Part shown: piece by piece, positions 1 to 11,925 of the stretch | Layout of the letters: each line of letters starts with the position of its first letter | Numbering within the stretch: position 1 is the stretch's first letter | Assembly: GCA_025449115.1 (NCBI GenBank) | Contig: JAHLKC010000002.1 | Span: forward strand, 310,001-374,000 | Source: Chytridium lagenaria | Taxonomy: Eukaryota; Chytridiomycota; Chytridiomycetes; Chytridiales; Chytridiaceae | DNA: 64,000 bases | Direction: 5' to 3' | Notes under the pieces: model-generated | Database searches by the model: none | Seen by the model: only the letters and a program-made list of their open reading frames with translations | Told to the model about the DNA's origin: nothing | Position numbers and translations under genes: made by a program

Positions 1-258
1 AACAGTTTCCAAATGTTACTGCCTAAAATACAAAAAAAACAAAAAAAAACAAAGAAAAACAAGAGTAATTGGGTATTGATATTCACTTTCTCGTATTTAT
101 AAATTTGCGTGATGTCCTGTGGCTAATTGCTTATTGTTATCACTGATCAACACAAAAAAAAAAACTCAACGAGGTCGATGCAAGGAATTCTTTAGAAAGA
201 AATTATATTCAGTCCTAACCCTGTTCTTGCTTTCAAGTTTGGCGTATTGCGAACATTC
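1..258. other. AT-rich non-coding sequence at window edge
   Basis: No supportable coding sequence. The stretch is A-rich, with runs of A near positions 30-60 and 153-162. It lies downstream of the minus-strand reductase gene and probably holds its 3' UTR. Confidence 0.4.
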
Positions 259-1364
259 TCATTTTCCAACGTGCGTTGGATTTAACACATCATAGTAGTC
301 AATATGTGCGCCGTTTTCAAAGTTTCCGCTGTCCAATAACTCGACTAAAACACGAGCTGAATCATTCGGATCGACAAGCTTTCCTTCTTCGTGCATAGTA
401 ACGTACCTGGCACAATATCAGATATAGGCATGGAAAGGAGCGTGAATACTAACAGCGACCTTAGAGGAACGTCTGGCATCTCATCGCGAATATTTTTCTG
501 CATATCCGTATTTAAAGGACCCGGAGCATAATTAAGCGTCCTTGTTGTCAACATTAAAAAATTAATATTTAAAATAAACCTATAGCAAGATCCTCACCTA
601 ACCCTTGGCTGTATGGGGCTTTCCAATTCACCGCTAGTAGCAGCTTCTTCCTGCTGAATTAAAAGTTCTTCAACTGCAACATTACGATGAAACATCTCTC
701 TGGCAGCTTTCCCGCATGAATAAATGCCCCAACAGTCAAAGGGTTCGATTCTGATTTAAAAATAAATAGAGATGTTAGCAGCTGCAGCATAAAATATAAT
801 ATAATCTTTATGAAATTACGAGAAAAGTACCCACGCAGCAAGAGAGGATATGTTTATAACAGTCACTGAATCGCATGTGCTTCCAAATTTGCTGAGGAAG
901 CGGCTAGTCATAACCATCGGCGCGACTACATTAACTTCAAACGCTGATCGAATCATTGAAGCTGTGAGATTTCTGGATCTTGTCAACGACCCTAGGGATC
1001 CTGCATTATTGATCAATGTAGCACTTTGATACATCGACGGCTGTTTGACGTATGAACTTAAGATATCTTCACACAAGAAGTCCAGATTCAAAGAGCTGAA
1101 GTCCACGTCAGCTGATTGAAAGTCCAAGCTCTTTCCGTTCATCTACCTTGAAGATTAATGGCTCTACCTCTCTGTCCAAATGCTTGCCTGATGGAGGTCT
1201 TTTGCTAGTCGGATCGTTTCAACTAATCCAGCTGCATTTCGTCCGAGACACAAAATGTCGGTATCATGCTGCCTTACAATATCGGATTTGGCTAAAGCAA
1301 GTACAATAGCTCTTCCGAATCCTTTAGATGCTCCAGTCACAATATATAGGCGGCGTGAGGTCAT
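259..1364 (-). CDS. Sepiapterin reductase-like short-chain dehydrogenase
   Basis: An NADP(H)-dependent SDR, closest in motif pattern to sepiapterin reductase, which makes the last reduction in tetrahydrobiopterin synthesis. Seen: N-terminal MTSRRLYIVTGASKGFGRA with the TGxxxGxG cofactor motif; INNAGSLG near 1000-1020; INISSL near 860-870; the catalytic YSCGKAARE (YxxxK) near 685-715; LNYAPGPLNTDMQ near 500-540; and the C-terminal GAHIDYYD near 290. These last two are typical of sepiapterin reductases and less so of generic SDRs. The ATG at 1364 directly precedes the Rossmann strand. At least three short introns or frame breaks separate the blocks. It lies on the same strand as, and 118 bp downstream of, the channel gene. 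The substrate is inferred; a related carbonyl or benzil reductase (yeast Irc24 type) is the main alternative. Confidence 0.8.
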
Positions 1365-1482
1365 GCTTTATTGTTATGTTATATATATACTAAGGGGGAA
1401 GGATTTTCTCAATCTGACAATATGTTAGGATGATGGGCGTTTTCCTTCTTCGGCATCCAACACATCGTCAGAGTCTGCCTCT

Positions 1483-3544
1483 TCAAAGAAGCTTTAAGTC
1501 GGTAGACTCATTTAGCTTATTGGCTTCTGATCCGTTTCCTGCGTCTTCTTCGTCTATAGACTCGTTATTACTAAGTTGTGATGTAGGCTGGTTGTAAGTT
1601 TGCCTCTTCGTAAATCCAATGGGCAAAGATTTGTGTCCCTTCTTCTTTTGTTCAGAAGGAGTGTCCCGTGAGTGTCCCGACTTGATGTCAATAGCGCTGC
1701 TTGAAGTTGGGAGCTTGTTGGGCATTAGAAATGCAGGATTTGCGATGCTCTGCTTTCTGTTTTTATAAGGCACAGCAACACCTCCAGCCGAAGGAGGGTT
1801 TGAGTCAAACTCCGAAGGGTTCATGCGCATGGGTGCTTCTGTCCCAATTCCGAATTCTTCTTCGAGATCGTTCATGCTGGTCGCTTTTCTTGACTTCCGG
1901 GCAGAGACAGCTTGCGTATATCTGTTCCGAGTCGCGTTGATGACAAGTTCCTTGTCTTCAGGGTAGGCTTCAAATGCAGATTGAAGGTCATTTTTGAACA
2001 AGACGTAGATATCGGTGTTGCAAACAGCGCGAGCAGAGTACTCATGCCTGTAACCAAGAATGATCTGGAATTCACCTGAGAAAGAGTTAGTATCTCAGAG
2101 CAAGAAAAATAAACGGCTTACCAAAGTGAGCACCTTCAACCAGAGAGGCTGTTGGGCGTTTCATGTCATCTGATGAGTAAATGTCGATACGTCCTTGAGT
2201 AATAAAATACATTTCAAGACCAAGATCGCCCCTGTGGACAACATATTCGTCTGCCGTAAACAAGTACAGCTTCATCGAAATAGAGATCATGCGCTAAATC
2301 CAATTGAAGTTCCTTGAAAATATTCGCCTAACATATCTTAAAAAAATCAATGAAAACCAGCGTACCTTTTCAATAATAGCATTGTTAAGACTTAGTCCGA
2401 CTTCACTTCGGAAAGTACTGGGCATATCCTCAAAGAGATTCTTGATATCTATACCCTTGTTTCTCTCCCACATATAATCATAGTAGTCCAACACTCTTCT
2501 TGCATATCCGAGTCCATGTCACGATCATTCATGTATTGTCTAACAGCGTCCATCTTTTTGGTAAGAAACACGACGACTGTCCATATTGGAAAGGGCGGAA
2601 GCGATGGTACCTATATTATGTCACAAAGATATATTAACAAAAGCAGTTTACCTGACACATAGTTGTAAAAGAATATTCCTGCCGTCTGGGTAAAGAACGC
2701 GAAGATTCTCTCGCTGTCGTTTTGCGGCGTAATGTCACCATATCCTGTAGTTGTCATTGTAGTCACTGAAATGCAAGAAATTAGAAAATAGGCGTTAAAA
2801 TCGAATGAAGTATCGGAGCTTTTTTAAACTACCTGTCCAATAAACCGATTCAACATACAAACTTCCCAACTGAACGCGGTACCCAAACTCCCAACTAAAT
2901 TGCGGAAACGCGCCCAAGACGGAGTTTTACAGTGCTCGGCTTCTCCACCAGGGCATGCGATAGAGAACCAGATGCAAGCGATAGTGTTGTGAGTGTGATA
3001 AGATAAGCCGCAAACTTTACGATCTGAACAACTGACGATGCGTGAAGTTTCTTCTCCTGCCGCCGGAAGAAGGCGAGGAGGCGAATCGCCCTAAACATTT
3101 TGAAGAGACGGGCCAAACAAACAGTGTACAGAAAGTTTGCCATCCAGTTCCCGCCCACCCCAATGCAACAATGTCGGTTGGAAGACTGAAGAGCACGTCA
3201 AGTTTAAATTCCATGGAGTACAGATAATGAAGCGCCATTTCCTTAGGAAACACCCAGAAACCGTTCTGAAGGTACGCAACATGAAATTTGATGTAAATGT
3301 CGACGAGGAAAAACACGTCGATGGCATAACATACGATCCAGGCGCCGACCGTGAAGTGCTTAAATGCCGCCATAAAGGAGATGAGAATACTGCTCACAAC
3401 TGTGAGCAAGACCATAAATCTGTCCCAATTCGCCAGAAAGGGACCCTCAGGGATGAGGTAGAACTTGGTGAGCCTCTCAATCCAGCCATCTGCTATACTT
3501 GTCGGGAGGAGAGCTCCTTGATCGGCCTTTGCTTGCTTATCCAT
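1483..3544 (-). CDS. Cyclic-nucleotide-gated (HCN/CNG-type) potassium channel
   Basis: A plasma- or flagellar-membrane cation channel. The 3544 ATG opens a cytosolic N-terminus, then S1-S4 (roughly 3450-3060, with a basic S4 around FKMFRAIRLLAFFRR), S5 near 3000-2950, and a pore whose filter TTTGYGDIT is encoded near 2724-2755, so it should select K+. S6 follows near 2650-2700. A C-linker lies near 2300-2500, a cyclic-nucleotide-binding fold near 2060-2280 (VVHRGDLGLEMYFITQGRID), and a Ser/Lys-rich tail ends at 1483. One G appears to be missing from a G run at 3158-3161 (reverse strand), where the frame shifts between S3 and S4. Single-unit length (about 600 residues) means it assembles as a tetramer. 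The family is known in zoosporic fungi, where a K+-selective CNG channel takes part in cGMP phototaxis in Blastocladiella; a similar role here is inference. Confidence 0.9.
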
Positions 3545-3959
3545 CTTTTCCTCTTTTTAACAATAACCACAAGTTGCTTTGCTCTCAGCCTCAGATTTCT
3601 ATATCACCACTAGATTCTATACTATCCCCGAACGGTGATGTTGATCGCACTTTTCCCTAGATGCTCTTCGTTCAACGCTACGGCGAAGTTTCGTCTTTAT
3701 AGTGTGTGCCCACACCCAGAGCCCAGCGTATAAATCGCTGATGTTGTTCAGAGGGTAACCTAGTGATAGCTAGGTTCGGGAAGATATTTTGAAAGCTACG
3801 GACGTAAGTGAGTGGGTAACTAGCCTCTGGAGAGAGGCGAGAGGTGAGGACAATGAGGGATTGGCGGTCAACAGACGATTGACAATCTCTGTTCAACATG
3901 ATTGTCTCAAAAAATATTGCTTAAGCGTATATTTATTATTTAATATAGAAGAAAAAATC

Positions 3960-4596
3960 ATGAAAGAGAAGGCTCTGAAAAAGCAATCACAAGAAGCAAA
4001 GTCCGGAACTACTGCACATCAACCATACCCTCTAATCGGCAAAGGAAAGAAGGCGGATAAACAGAATGCAGTAGGAACCCTCCCGGCATCAAAGCCTGCA
4101 TCGAATGCTCCGAAATCTGTGGATGTAAAGCCTGTGTCAAAAAAGTCAGATATCGACTTGATCTTTCAAAAGAAGAAGGATCCTAAGGTCATCTCTGATA
4201 AATCTAGCGAAGAATCCAAGAAGGATGTCAAGAAAAACGAAAAAGAGAAAAGAGATGGAGTTACAAAGGGAGTGGTCGAGACGGTGACATTCTCAGAGAT
4301 TATGGCGAAAGGAGTGACGCCGAAACCATCAAGTGGAGGTGATGACGGGTTTGCCGATAGTCGCGGATTGAAAATTACAAGTAAGGAATGAAACTTGAGG
4401 TGTACTTAAGAAATGCTTTTAAGAACGAACAGACGACGGCTTGCCAGTGTTTGATGTCAAAGATTTAAAAATCGGTGATGGAAATGGAGGTATATATTTT
4501 CATTGTCTGCTTTATTTGTTTTTAGAAATATTATAATTATTGACATGAATTTCAGATACACCCAGCTGCCCCTTTGATTGTTGGTGCTGCTATTAA
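3960..4596 (+). CDS. DUF1764 family protein
   Basis: A small, lysine-rich protein of the conserved eukaryotic DUF1764 family; its function is not established. Three exons can be joined exactly: 3960-4380, 4424-4489 and 4556-4596, with GT-AG introns of 43 and 66 nt. Family marks are SDIDLIFQKKK in the middle, DDGFADSRG, then across the first intron KITKRTDDGLPVF, and across the second the Cys-rich ending DTPSCPFDCWCCY before TAA. The ATG at 3960 gives the usual short basic N-terminus; an in-frame ATG at 3789 would add an unlike extension and is probably 5' UTR. It is divergent from the channel gene (415 bp apart) and tail-to-tail with the SHIPPO gene (39 bp between stops). No frame break is seen. 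Confidence 0.85.
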
Positions 4597-4635
4597 GTAA
4601 CCACCCGCGGCTTTGCACGTAAACACCTTTCATTT

Positions 4636-6974
4636 TCAAGCTCTTAGAGTATCCACCCGGTTGCTTGGAAACACCATGACGAATGGACTCATCCTACTCT
4701 TCATCGTGATACGAGGTCCATCCAATTTACGCCTTGCCGTGTAAGCATTTGGACCAGGAGTTGGGTCGGCTGTTAAACAAACGGTCGAGTTAATGGCTCA
4801 AATGCTTCATATAGAATTATCTTACGCATTTTCCTGGCAATACGCGCCGCAAGGGAATACCTGGGACCTGCTGATTTGGTGGTAGCCATTGGAGCCAAAT
4901 TATAATCAGCAGGTCCGGGGCTCTCTTCTGCTCCTTGTTTTTCTTTTTCAACTTCTGTACATAACCCAAAAGTAGGGTCTATTTAGACCGGCTTATTAAT
5001 ATCATAAAATACATACTCGGTGCGTCTCGTTTTTTATCTATTCTTGCCAATTGCTCAGCGCAAAGTGATGTTGATGTTGCCGTTGCGGTGTTGTAATCAG
5101 CCGGTCCAGGCGTGCTCCCTAATTACAAACATCAACACAATTTGCCACTTAAACATTTGTTGAAATATATTTAGAATATTCTTAACTCACCAATTTTACA
5201 GCGATGTCGTCCTTTCAAAGTGATCTTAGGCCCATCATTGCCCTTAATCTGTCTGTCCTTTGGTTGATAAGCCCCCGGGCCCGGCACACCCGCCCACTTT
5301 GCTGTTAATTCATAATAGTGTTAATTAACTGACCACAATACTTATGTCCAACAACTTACGTGCATGCTCTTTCCATCGCGTACCAAGCGAGTGCTCTGGG
5401 GATTTCTCGAGAGTCGGGCTTGCTTTTGGATTATAATCGGCAGGTCCAGGTGGAGGGACGTAGTAATCCTCATCTTACATCGTTAATAAAAATTTGAAGT
5501 ATATGTTAAACCTTCGTATGGCAAAGAGCGTGCCGTCAATGAATACTGAGGCCCACAAAATAGATTGTTTGGCATGATGTAGTTAGCCGGTCCCGGAGTC
5601 TTCATGGCTATAAAGGCGTTAACATGTTGGTAAAAATATGTATGAACCTTTGCTTTCTTTATACCATCCTTTCAGAGATGTAGCTTTCTCTGACCATTGA
5701 AGCTTGGGGTGATACTCATTGAACCCGGGTCGTTGCACTATATAGTGTCAGCTTATGATTAAGAACACTCCTTACGATCCTCCCTATTTGTGAAAACAGG
5801 AACGCCAACACGCGGACGCATCGTAAAGTGCGGAGCTTCACTCGAGCTCGGCACAACCCAAGGCACGCTATAATCTTGTGGACCCGGAGATGGTTCGGCT
5901 ACATAAAGTTAATACCAACGGATGTGGATCACTTTATACAAAAGGTTTTGGGTTTGAGCCCGAATGACCATTTCGGAGATGCACCAGCTAGAGGGTGGGA
6001 TGAAGGTATGGGAAAGTAACGATCGGGTCCAGGAGCTTCGGGAACTATGTATCGAACGTTAACGATTAATGTGACAGCTGGAATTTAATTACTTGACGTT
6101 GAGAATCTTCCAGACATAGTGTAGGCATATCCATCCGTTCCAAAAGTCCCGTGATCGTTTGGATAGGCAAACGGGCCAGGAGTTTCGTTTTTGCCTGATC
6201 GCAGTTGTGAATAAACAAGCCTAGATGCAAGCCCTGTTTAACATACCCTTTGTAATGTCTTTTAATTTCTCTCCCAAAGACCAGTGAGGGTTCTCATTGA
6301 AAGTTACAGTCACGGGTCGGATGTTGTACTTGCTCGGACCAGGACCAGTGTTATCAAGCTTCAAAGGAGGATGCTTTCCCAATATTGAATACTGAAATCC
6401 AGAGATAGGGAGCTTCGGATCATAGTCAAGCGGCCCAGGAAGTGGATTCGCTGAAGGACATTTAGTGACGTGATAATATATGGAAAACCTTTAGGAAAGC
6501 ATCATCATTCTTACCTAAACTAGAAAACGGCTTCCCATCAGGTGGCAAGAAATCACCCATCGGCGAACGATGGTCCACCCCCAAGGCCAGAGCTTTACGT
6601 GCCCTCAATCCCTTTCCCTCCCCATCTCTTAAAGGCGATGACACGTTCCGAATAGTCGAATGACTTCTCACCCCATCCACCAAGCTCTTCGCATGATTCG
6701 ACCCCGCAGATTCCGACCTACTCGCACTCATCGCCGTCTTACTCCCCGCAGCAATCCCCTCTCTCGATCCAGAAAACGGTCGACTTGCCGTTGACTTTCT
6801 TCCTAACGCCCCAGTCCCATCTTTCGTGGATGGGCGAGTGGCTCGGATGGTTTTTTCGCCTGTGGATGGTTTGCTGGCGTCGCCAAAGATATCGACTTCA
6901 AGGGATGGTCCATCTGCAGTGCGAACCTTGCGCGAGCCTGGGGCTTCTGGGAGTGAGGGAGGCGTTTTAGGCAT
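4636..6974 (-). CDS. Sperm-tail PG-rich (SHIPPO/STPGR) repeat protein
   Basis: A flagellar axoneme-associated protein of the ODF3/CIMAP/STPGR type. The ATG at 6974 starts a Ser/Arg-rich disordered region of about 150 residues. It is followed by at least nine short exons, each carrying one or two repeats built on P-G-P-x-x-Y: examples are GPGPSKYN near 6325, PGPFAYP near 6170, PGPQDYS near 5875, PGPADYN near 5435, PGPGAYQ near 5270, PGPADYN near 5090 and 4905, and TPGPNAY near 4750. The coding sequence ends at TGA 4636-4638. Exons often match repeat units, suggesting growth by exon duplication. Proteins of this kind are microtubule inner or surface proteins of cilia, and their presence argues for a swimming stage. 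Confidence 0.88.
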
Positions 6975-7269
6975 GAGTGATGTGTATGCAGTGGGTTGGG
7001 GCCACTTTTTCCTTTCATGCGACGAATTCAGAAGTGATCTACTGAAAATCGCATGGTATGTGAAGCAAAGATATTCTGTTGGGCTAATAAGCTTTTAGAA
7101 AGGTAAGAAAGACTTTTGATTTGTATATATTTAAAGTGATAGTGATCGAAGCTTACGCTTGCCTACAGCTAGCCCCTCACATGAGCTTAAAGTCTGATAT
7201 TTTGGCGGCGCTTATAAAAAGTAAAAGGTGAAAATATGGATAGTTATGCATTCGGTGTTATCATTCAAT

Positions 7270-8818
7270 ATGGCTTTCCAAGGAAGGATTCGCAGAAACC
7301 TTCAACTCATGACGGTGTTCGTCCTTGTCACCAGCGGTTTGGGTTGGGTAGGTTTGTCGTTTAGTTCATCTCTGAAAAGTTCAACAATAACACACATAAC
7401 TGCAGATAAAGCTGCTGCTGCTCCTGGATGCCCCTCTGGCCTTGTTACGATCCTGTCATCATACGAGATCCAGCAAGTCCAAAACTGCGAGACACTCGAT
7501 GGCATTACCATTAAGGATACGATTGGGATGAAAGACTCCTTAAACTTTCCAGCCCTCAAGTACGTTGTGCGTCTGGAATTACTATATTTTCGGATGCCCC
7601 GTCGTCTCCTAGCGATGAATCGGGAGGACATTCGACTTCTGGTGGTTGGGAGGGTGTGTTGAAGACTTTGTCGATGCCAAAACTTGAACGCGTCGACGGT
7701 CCAATGGTTATGAGGAATTTATTGGCGTTGTCGGAGGTAAACTTTGGAAAGCTCTCGACGGTCGACGGATTTGGAATTGCGTAAGCTCCTTTACAATTAC
7801 GTATTGTTTGAACTATTAATTTAACCTTATATAACATCAGCACTGCCCCAAAGCTCGCAAGCCTTTCATTCCCCTCTGGTCTCACCTCCACCGGCTCCTC
7901 TTTTTGCGATTGTTGACACAGGAATCAGCGGAACTTCCCTTTCCGGCCTTCAATTCAGTCAAGCCGGTACCATCGACGTCACCTCCAACCCAAACCTCCA
8001 AGCTCTGTCTCTTCCCAACCTATCCCAAGTCACCGGTCCCATGAAGGTCGCCTTAAACGGTCAATCCGCCTCTTCCCAAGACGCCGCCGGTGGAGGTGCC
8101 TCCGTCGATGCCGACAAGCTCGAAAAGTTGGTGGCGACTTGATTCTAAACTGGATTTCTGCTATCTCTATGCGCTCGTTATCTTCGGTCTCAGGCAACTT
8201 AGAGGTGACGGAGGGGTCTTCAAACATGTCGAGCATTGCGCTTCCGAAGCTTACTGAAATTGGGAGGTCTATTACCGTTCGATCCAACGCCAACTTGTCG
8301 TCGGTTCGTCTTCCCGCTTTGTCCACCGTCTCTGGGAACATTGTGATCTCCGAATCCCCTTCGCTATCATCCCTTTCTCCGATGAATTTATCCCATCCAT
8401 CAAGAAGGTTGGAGGCTCCATTAACATTTCTCTCCCTGGAACTCTTCAGCAGTTCTCCTTACCCACTGGATCGAGCCCGCAAATTGGGGGAAACCTCCAA
8501 GTAGAAGGTAGCGACTCCATGGACTGCGATGCTATTAAACGGTCTGCTGCGATGGCCAACATGAATTTGAGGGATGCCGTTTCGTGCTCCACCACTTCAT
8601 CGATGCCGGAATTTGGAAACTCTACGCACAGACTTCCTGCCACCATGTATGGGCAACGGACGAAGACTTAGGAGCAGCTGTGAGCTCCTCGACCTCGCTT
8701 GCAACTTCAAAGGGAACGGCGAACAAGCCTTCATCTTCAGGTGGGCACCTGTTTTAAAAAGACGAAAGGAAACGTTGGATACGTGGTCTTGGCGCTTCTT
8801 TCTTTTACTCTTGCTTGA
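7270..8818 (+). CDS. Ecm33/Sps2-like GPI-anchored cell-wall protein
   Basis: A secreted, probably GPI-anchored protein with receptor-L-type leucine-rich repeats, needed in fungi for wall integrity. The ATG at 7270 gives a basic start and a hydrophobic signal segment (LQLMTVFVLVTSGLG); an ATG at 7228 is an alternative. After an intron the mature part begins near CPSGLVTI. Repeats with the family rhythm (LSSVSGNLEVTEGS, ITVRSNANLSSVRLPALSTV, VGGSINISLPGTL) run from 7430 to 8500, then a Cys-containing cap, a Ser/Thr-rich linker near 8670-8740, and a short hydrophobic tail (VGYVVLALLSFTLA) ending at TGA 8816-8818, as expected for a GPI signal. Frame breaks occur near 7575, 7907, 8130, 8395 and at a T4/A5 run at 8752-8760. 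Divergent from the SHIPPO gene. Confidence 0.8.
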
Positions 8819-9208
8819 GACTTTTATCATTGATTTTTTTATTCCCATCGTTGTTTTTTGATCGGATTTTGTTTATTTTTATTTCGTGTATGATCTTTGA
8901 TCCTATTTTTGCTGGAAAAAAAAGTTGGGAAGGAAACGATGTTTCGCATGAAAGGTCTTTATAATTCCAGAATGGAGCGTATACTTGGTATTATTACATT
9001 CAAATAAGAATCTTATATGAGGTTTTCTGTCCGTCTTTCCTTCACTGCTTTGCCTCGATTTGTTTTTATTGTTTTGAGTACACTCTGCAGTAAAGTGTGT
9101 ATGCATGCTATCAAATATTTGAAAAAAAAAAGATGTCCTCTGAGAAAGGACTTCATTGGATTTTTTGCGAAGCTTTCGGGCATATGGTGCAGCATATCTC
9201 TAAACCTT
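8819..9208. other. Non-coding gap between convergent genes
   Basis: T-rich stretch between the wall-protein stop and the lipase stop. It should contain both 3' UTRs. Open frames here have no recognisable motif. Confidence 0.4.
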
Positions 9209-10797
9209 TCAAAATCCTTTCGAATGCAGCATTGTACTGACATCTGAATAAAACACGCCAGAATCAAACGGACCTGCAGCTGAAAGTGAGCCTTGATCGG
9301 ATGGTCCCATAAGAGCAGCCCCTAAAGACGCGAGGCCACGAACTTTGGGCCGGTACCAATTCCCAATGATCGCAGGCAACGATTCCCTGAAAATCACCCC
9401 ATCTTGCTGATGCTAGGGATACTAGACCGTCATTCCAACCTTCTGATTTTTTGATGATGACATGAGGAAGGTAGAGAGGCGCGAGTTTGGAGACTTCCCG
9501 AACTGCCGCGTATGAGCTAAAAAACATATCGTTTAAACCGGTCAATAAGCGGTTTTAAAAAACTATGTATACCTATAATGTACCGTAGATACGTTAGGAG
9601 TAACTCCATTAAAGACGTTGCAAAAATCCGTTGTTAGGTTGGAAAACGCTGGAGCATCTAGTTTTGAAGAAAGTGCGCGAACCAACGGGTGTGCTCCAGC
9701 GGCCGACTGAACCATGACTTTCCATTCAGAACTCGCAACGTCCTGATTTCTTTTGCCTTCTCTCTCCCCTCTATCCTCCACTTCCGAAGCTCGCGCGACA
9801 CTGGATCCGCATCGTCATGATGAAAATGGTAACCAAGCCCTAGAGTGTCACGGCACCAATCCATGAACGTGCTTCCACGATGAGGTGTGGCGATGGTTGT
9901 TAAAGAGTTGATGTGGAAATGAGGGGATGGAAGATGACAGATGAGGTATCGCGTGTCAAGGCCACCCTAATAACATGTTAAGAATGTTGAATCCCTAAAT
10001 ATCTGGCTTACCATTGAGTGAGCAACAAGATTCACCTCACGTCCGCGAAGATAATTTTCTAGAAATGTCTTTAATTGAAGAGCTCTTGTACGAATGGAAG
10101 AAACGGCGCCAACTGCTGGCATATACACTTCACAACCAAGTTCTTGAAGAACGTCACTAACGCCCCTCCAGTATCGTAGCTGGAGTGAAGGAAGTGAATT
10201 GGGACCTATAGATAACGGGCGTGTTAACCTGGTTTTATTTAAATGCGAGAATTAGTCCATACCTAACCGATTGTACCCGAAGAGACCTGAAACGGTAATC
10301 GCAATTAGCTGAATTCAACAGCATATCATTAAATTTTATTTACCATGGCATAGCACTATTGGATACCGAGCTGCCGTATGAGTCTGTGACGATGATCGAT
10401 ATCCAAGGTGTTTTCTGCGATCTCTTCTCGACGTCATGTCGGTCTCGTAACGCTCGTGATCGTTTTCAGCACCCTCATGAAATGTCATGCTAGCGCTTGA
10501 ATGGAAGTTTGAATGCGAAGCGGCCGTTGGGCTCGAACCATGGCCCATGGTTTTCCTTAACTGGTAACGGGTTCCGTGCTTCTTGGATGGAGACGCGGAG
10601 GGAGTTGATAAGACAGCCGATGAGTCGCCTTCTGGTGTACTTATAAGTGATTTTGGAGAAATGGATGAGGTCGAATTGGAAACAGCATCGGTGGAGCTGG
10701 CCCCTGTAGTTTGTGCGGTCGTGGTGGAGTTGGTGGAGATTGTGATGAGAGTCTTCAATCTCTGCCGAAGGGCAATTACATGTGAAGCAGAAGACAT
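9209..10797 (-). CDS. Alpha/beta-hydrolase lipase, Tgl2-like
   Basis: A serine lipase related to fungal triacylglycerol lipase 2. The ATG at 10797 starts a Ser/Thr-rich, poorly structured stretch of about 140 residues. The hydrolase core then begins with PIVLCHG (oxyanion strand) near 10350 and, across introns, YWRGVSDVLQELGC near 10150, the nucleophile elbow VAHSMGG near 10010-10035, ATPHRGS near 9880, and a late ACDHWELV block near 9380 that probably carries the catalytic His. The coding sequence ends FYSDVSTMLHSKGF at 9209. The core frame breaks once near 9350. The catalytic Asp cannot be fixed by eye. The long N-terminal extension is unusual against yeast Tgl2 and may serve localisation. 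Confidence 0.75.
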
Positions 10798-11925
10798 GAA
10801 GGCTGGTCAAATACGTGTGAGAATGTGAAGAGGATTGCTTGAGCTGACACGAAGAGAAACTAGAGGTAAGTTATCGGCATCGAAAAGCATATCAATTTTT
10901 AAGTCGGTTGGATGGATGGATAACAGAACGGCAGAAAGAGATTTAGAGAATGGATTTGAGCAAAGAGCGGTCAAGCCCAGCCCAAGCTTGAAAGGTAAAG
11001 AAAGAACGAGAAGGGCATAATCGGTATACCCTTATGCCTTCTGCCCAATAACACGCGCACGTGCGAAGAGCACGTTCATCAATTTATTTTATTTATTTTT
11101 ATTTTGAAATTGTCATCAAGTTACCGATGAACATTTACATAGGCTTATTTGTTGTTTGTTGCAGCACTTCACCAGTCTCAGCTAAGTCTCACCACCAATT
11201 CATTTGTTCAAGCTTTTAAGAGGAAATGTTTTTTAAAGTTGTCTAGGCATTTTTCTCCACCCAATAACTGATCCATATAACTAACTACTTTATGGACAAA
11301 CTGCAAAAGGATGCGCCTCCTCTTCAGTGCGTAATCTTTACTTACCCTTACTTCCTTGAAGGATGCGCCTCCTCTTCAGTACGTTATCCTCCCTTGCTCT
11401 CAATTCCTTCAAGGACGTTTTTAACAACCCATCAAGGAGGAAAACGAGGGATGGACGATTATTTATTTATTACAAACAGGTGATGAAATAAATAAATGAA
11501 TAAATAAAGAGGATTTACTTATTATAATATACATGCTGCCTGTGCTACCCTATAGAATGCTTGGGTAACACTGACCTTCCTCATTTGGGTTCTGTGGGAG
11601 ATAATTAATGAAAAAAAGATTAAAAAAATAAATCAAAACTTTCGTTTTCTTGCAACGAGTTAGTTCCCTTTAACCAACCCACCCATCCACCCACCCATCC
11701 ACCAACACCCGTGAGCAAGGAAGCAGCAAGAAATGTAAGAGCAGATAGACCCATCACCTTATGGACCTCAGAGCGTATCTGCTCGCAATGGAAGGCATTG
11801 GCGTGGGGAGTGGAGAATGCATGCATTCGGATTGTGTGGGTTTGTTGGTGTGCGTGAGATGGTGAGCAAACGGGTTGGTTGCTGAGAATGAAGGAGAAGG
11901 ATCGGCATGCTTCAAATCTTTCGAC
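10798..11925. other. Non-coding region upstream of lipase and G-gamma genes
   Basis: Divergent promoter region of the lipase and G-gamma genes. It holds an AT-rich tract near 11080-11110 and a short direct repeat at 11307-11387 (listed separately). Open frames here show no family resemblance. Confidence 0.4.
11307..11387 (+). repeat. Two-copy direct repeat, 52-bp spacing
   Basis: The unit AAGGATGCGCCTCCTCTTCA and a few following bases occur at 11307-11335 and 11359-11387, differing at two positions near the 3' edge. The intervening bases are unlike each other. It could be a duplicated regulatory site in the upstream region of the G-gamma gene, or simple tandem slippage. Confidence 0.7.

Noticed and set aside
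3137..3613. 158-codon plus-strand frame opposite the channel gene
   Set aside because: It is the antisense shadow of S1-S4 of the channel; no family likeness and no intron signals of its own.
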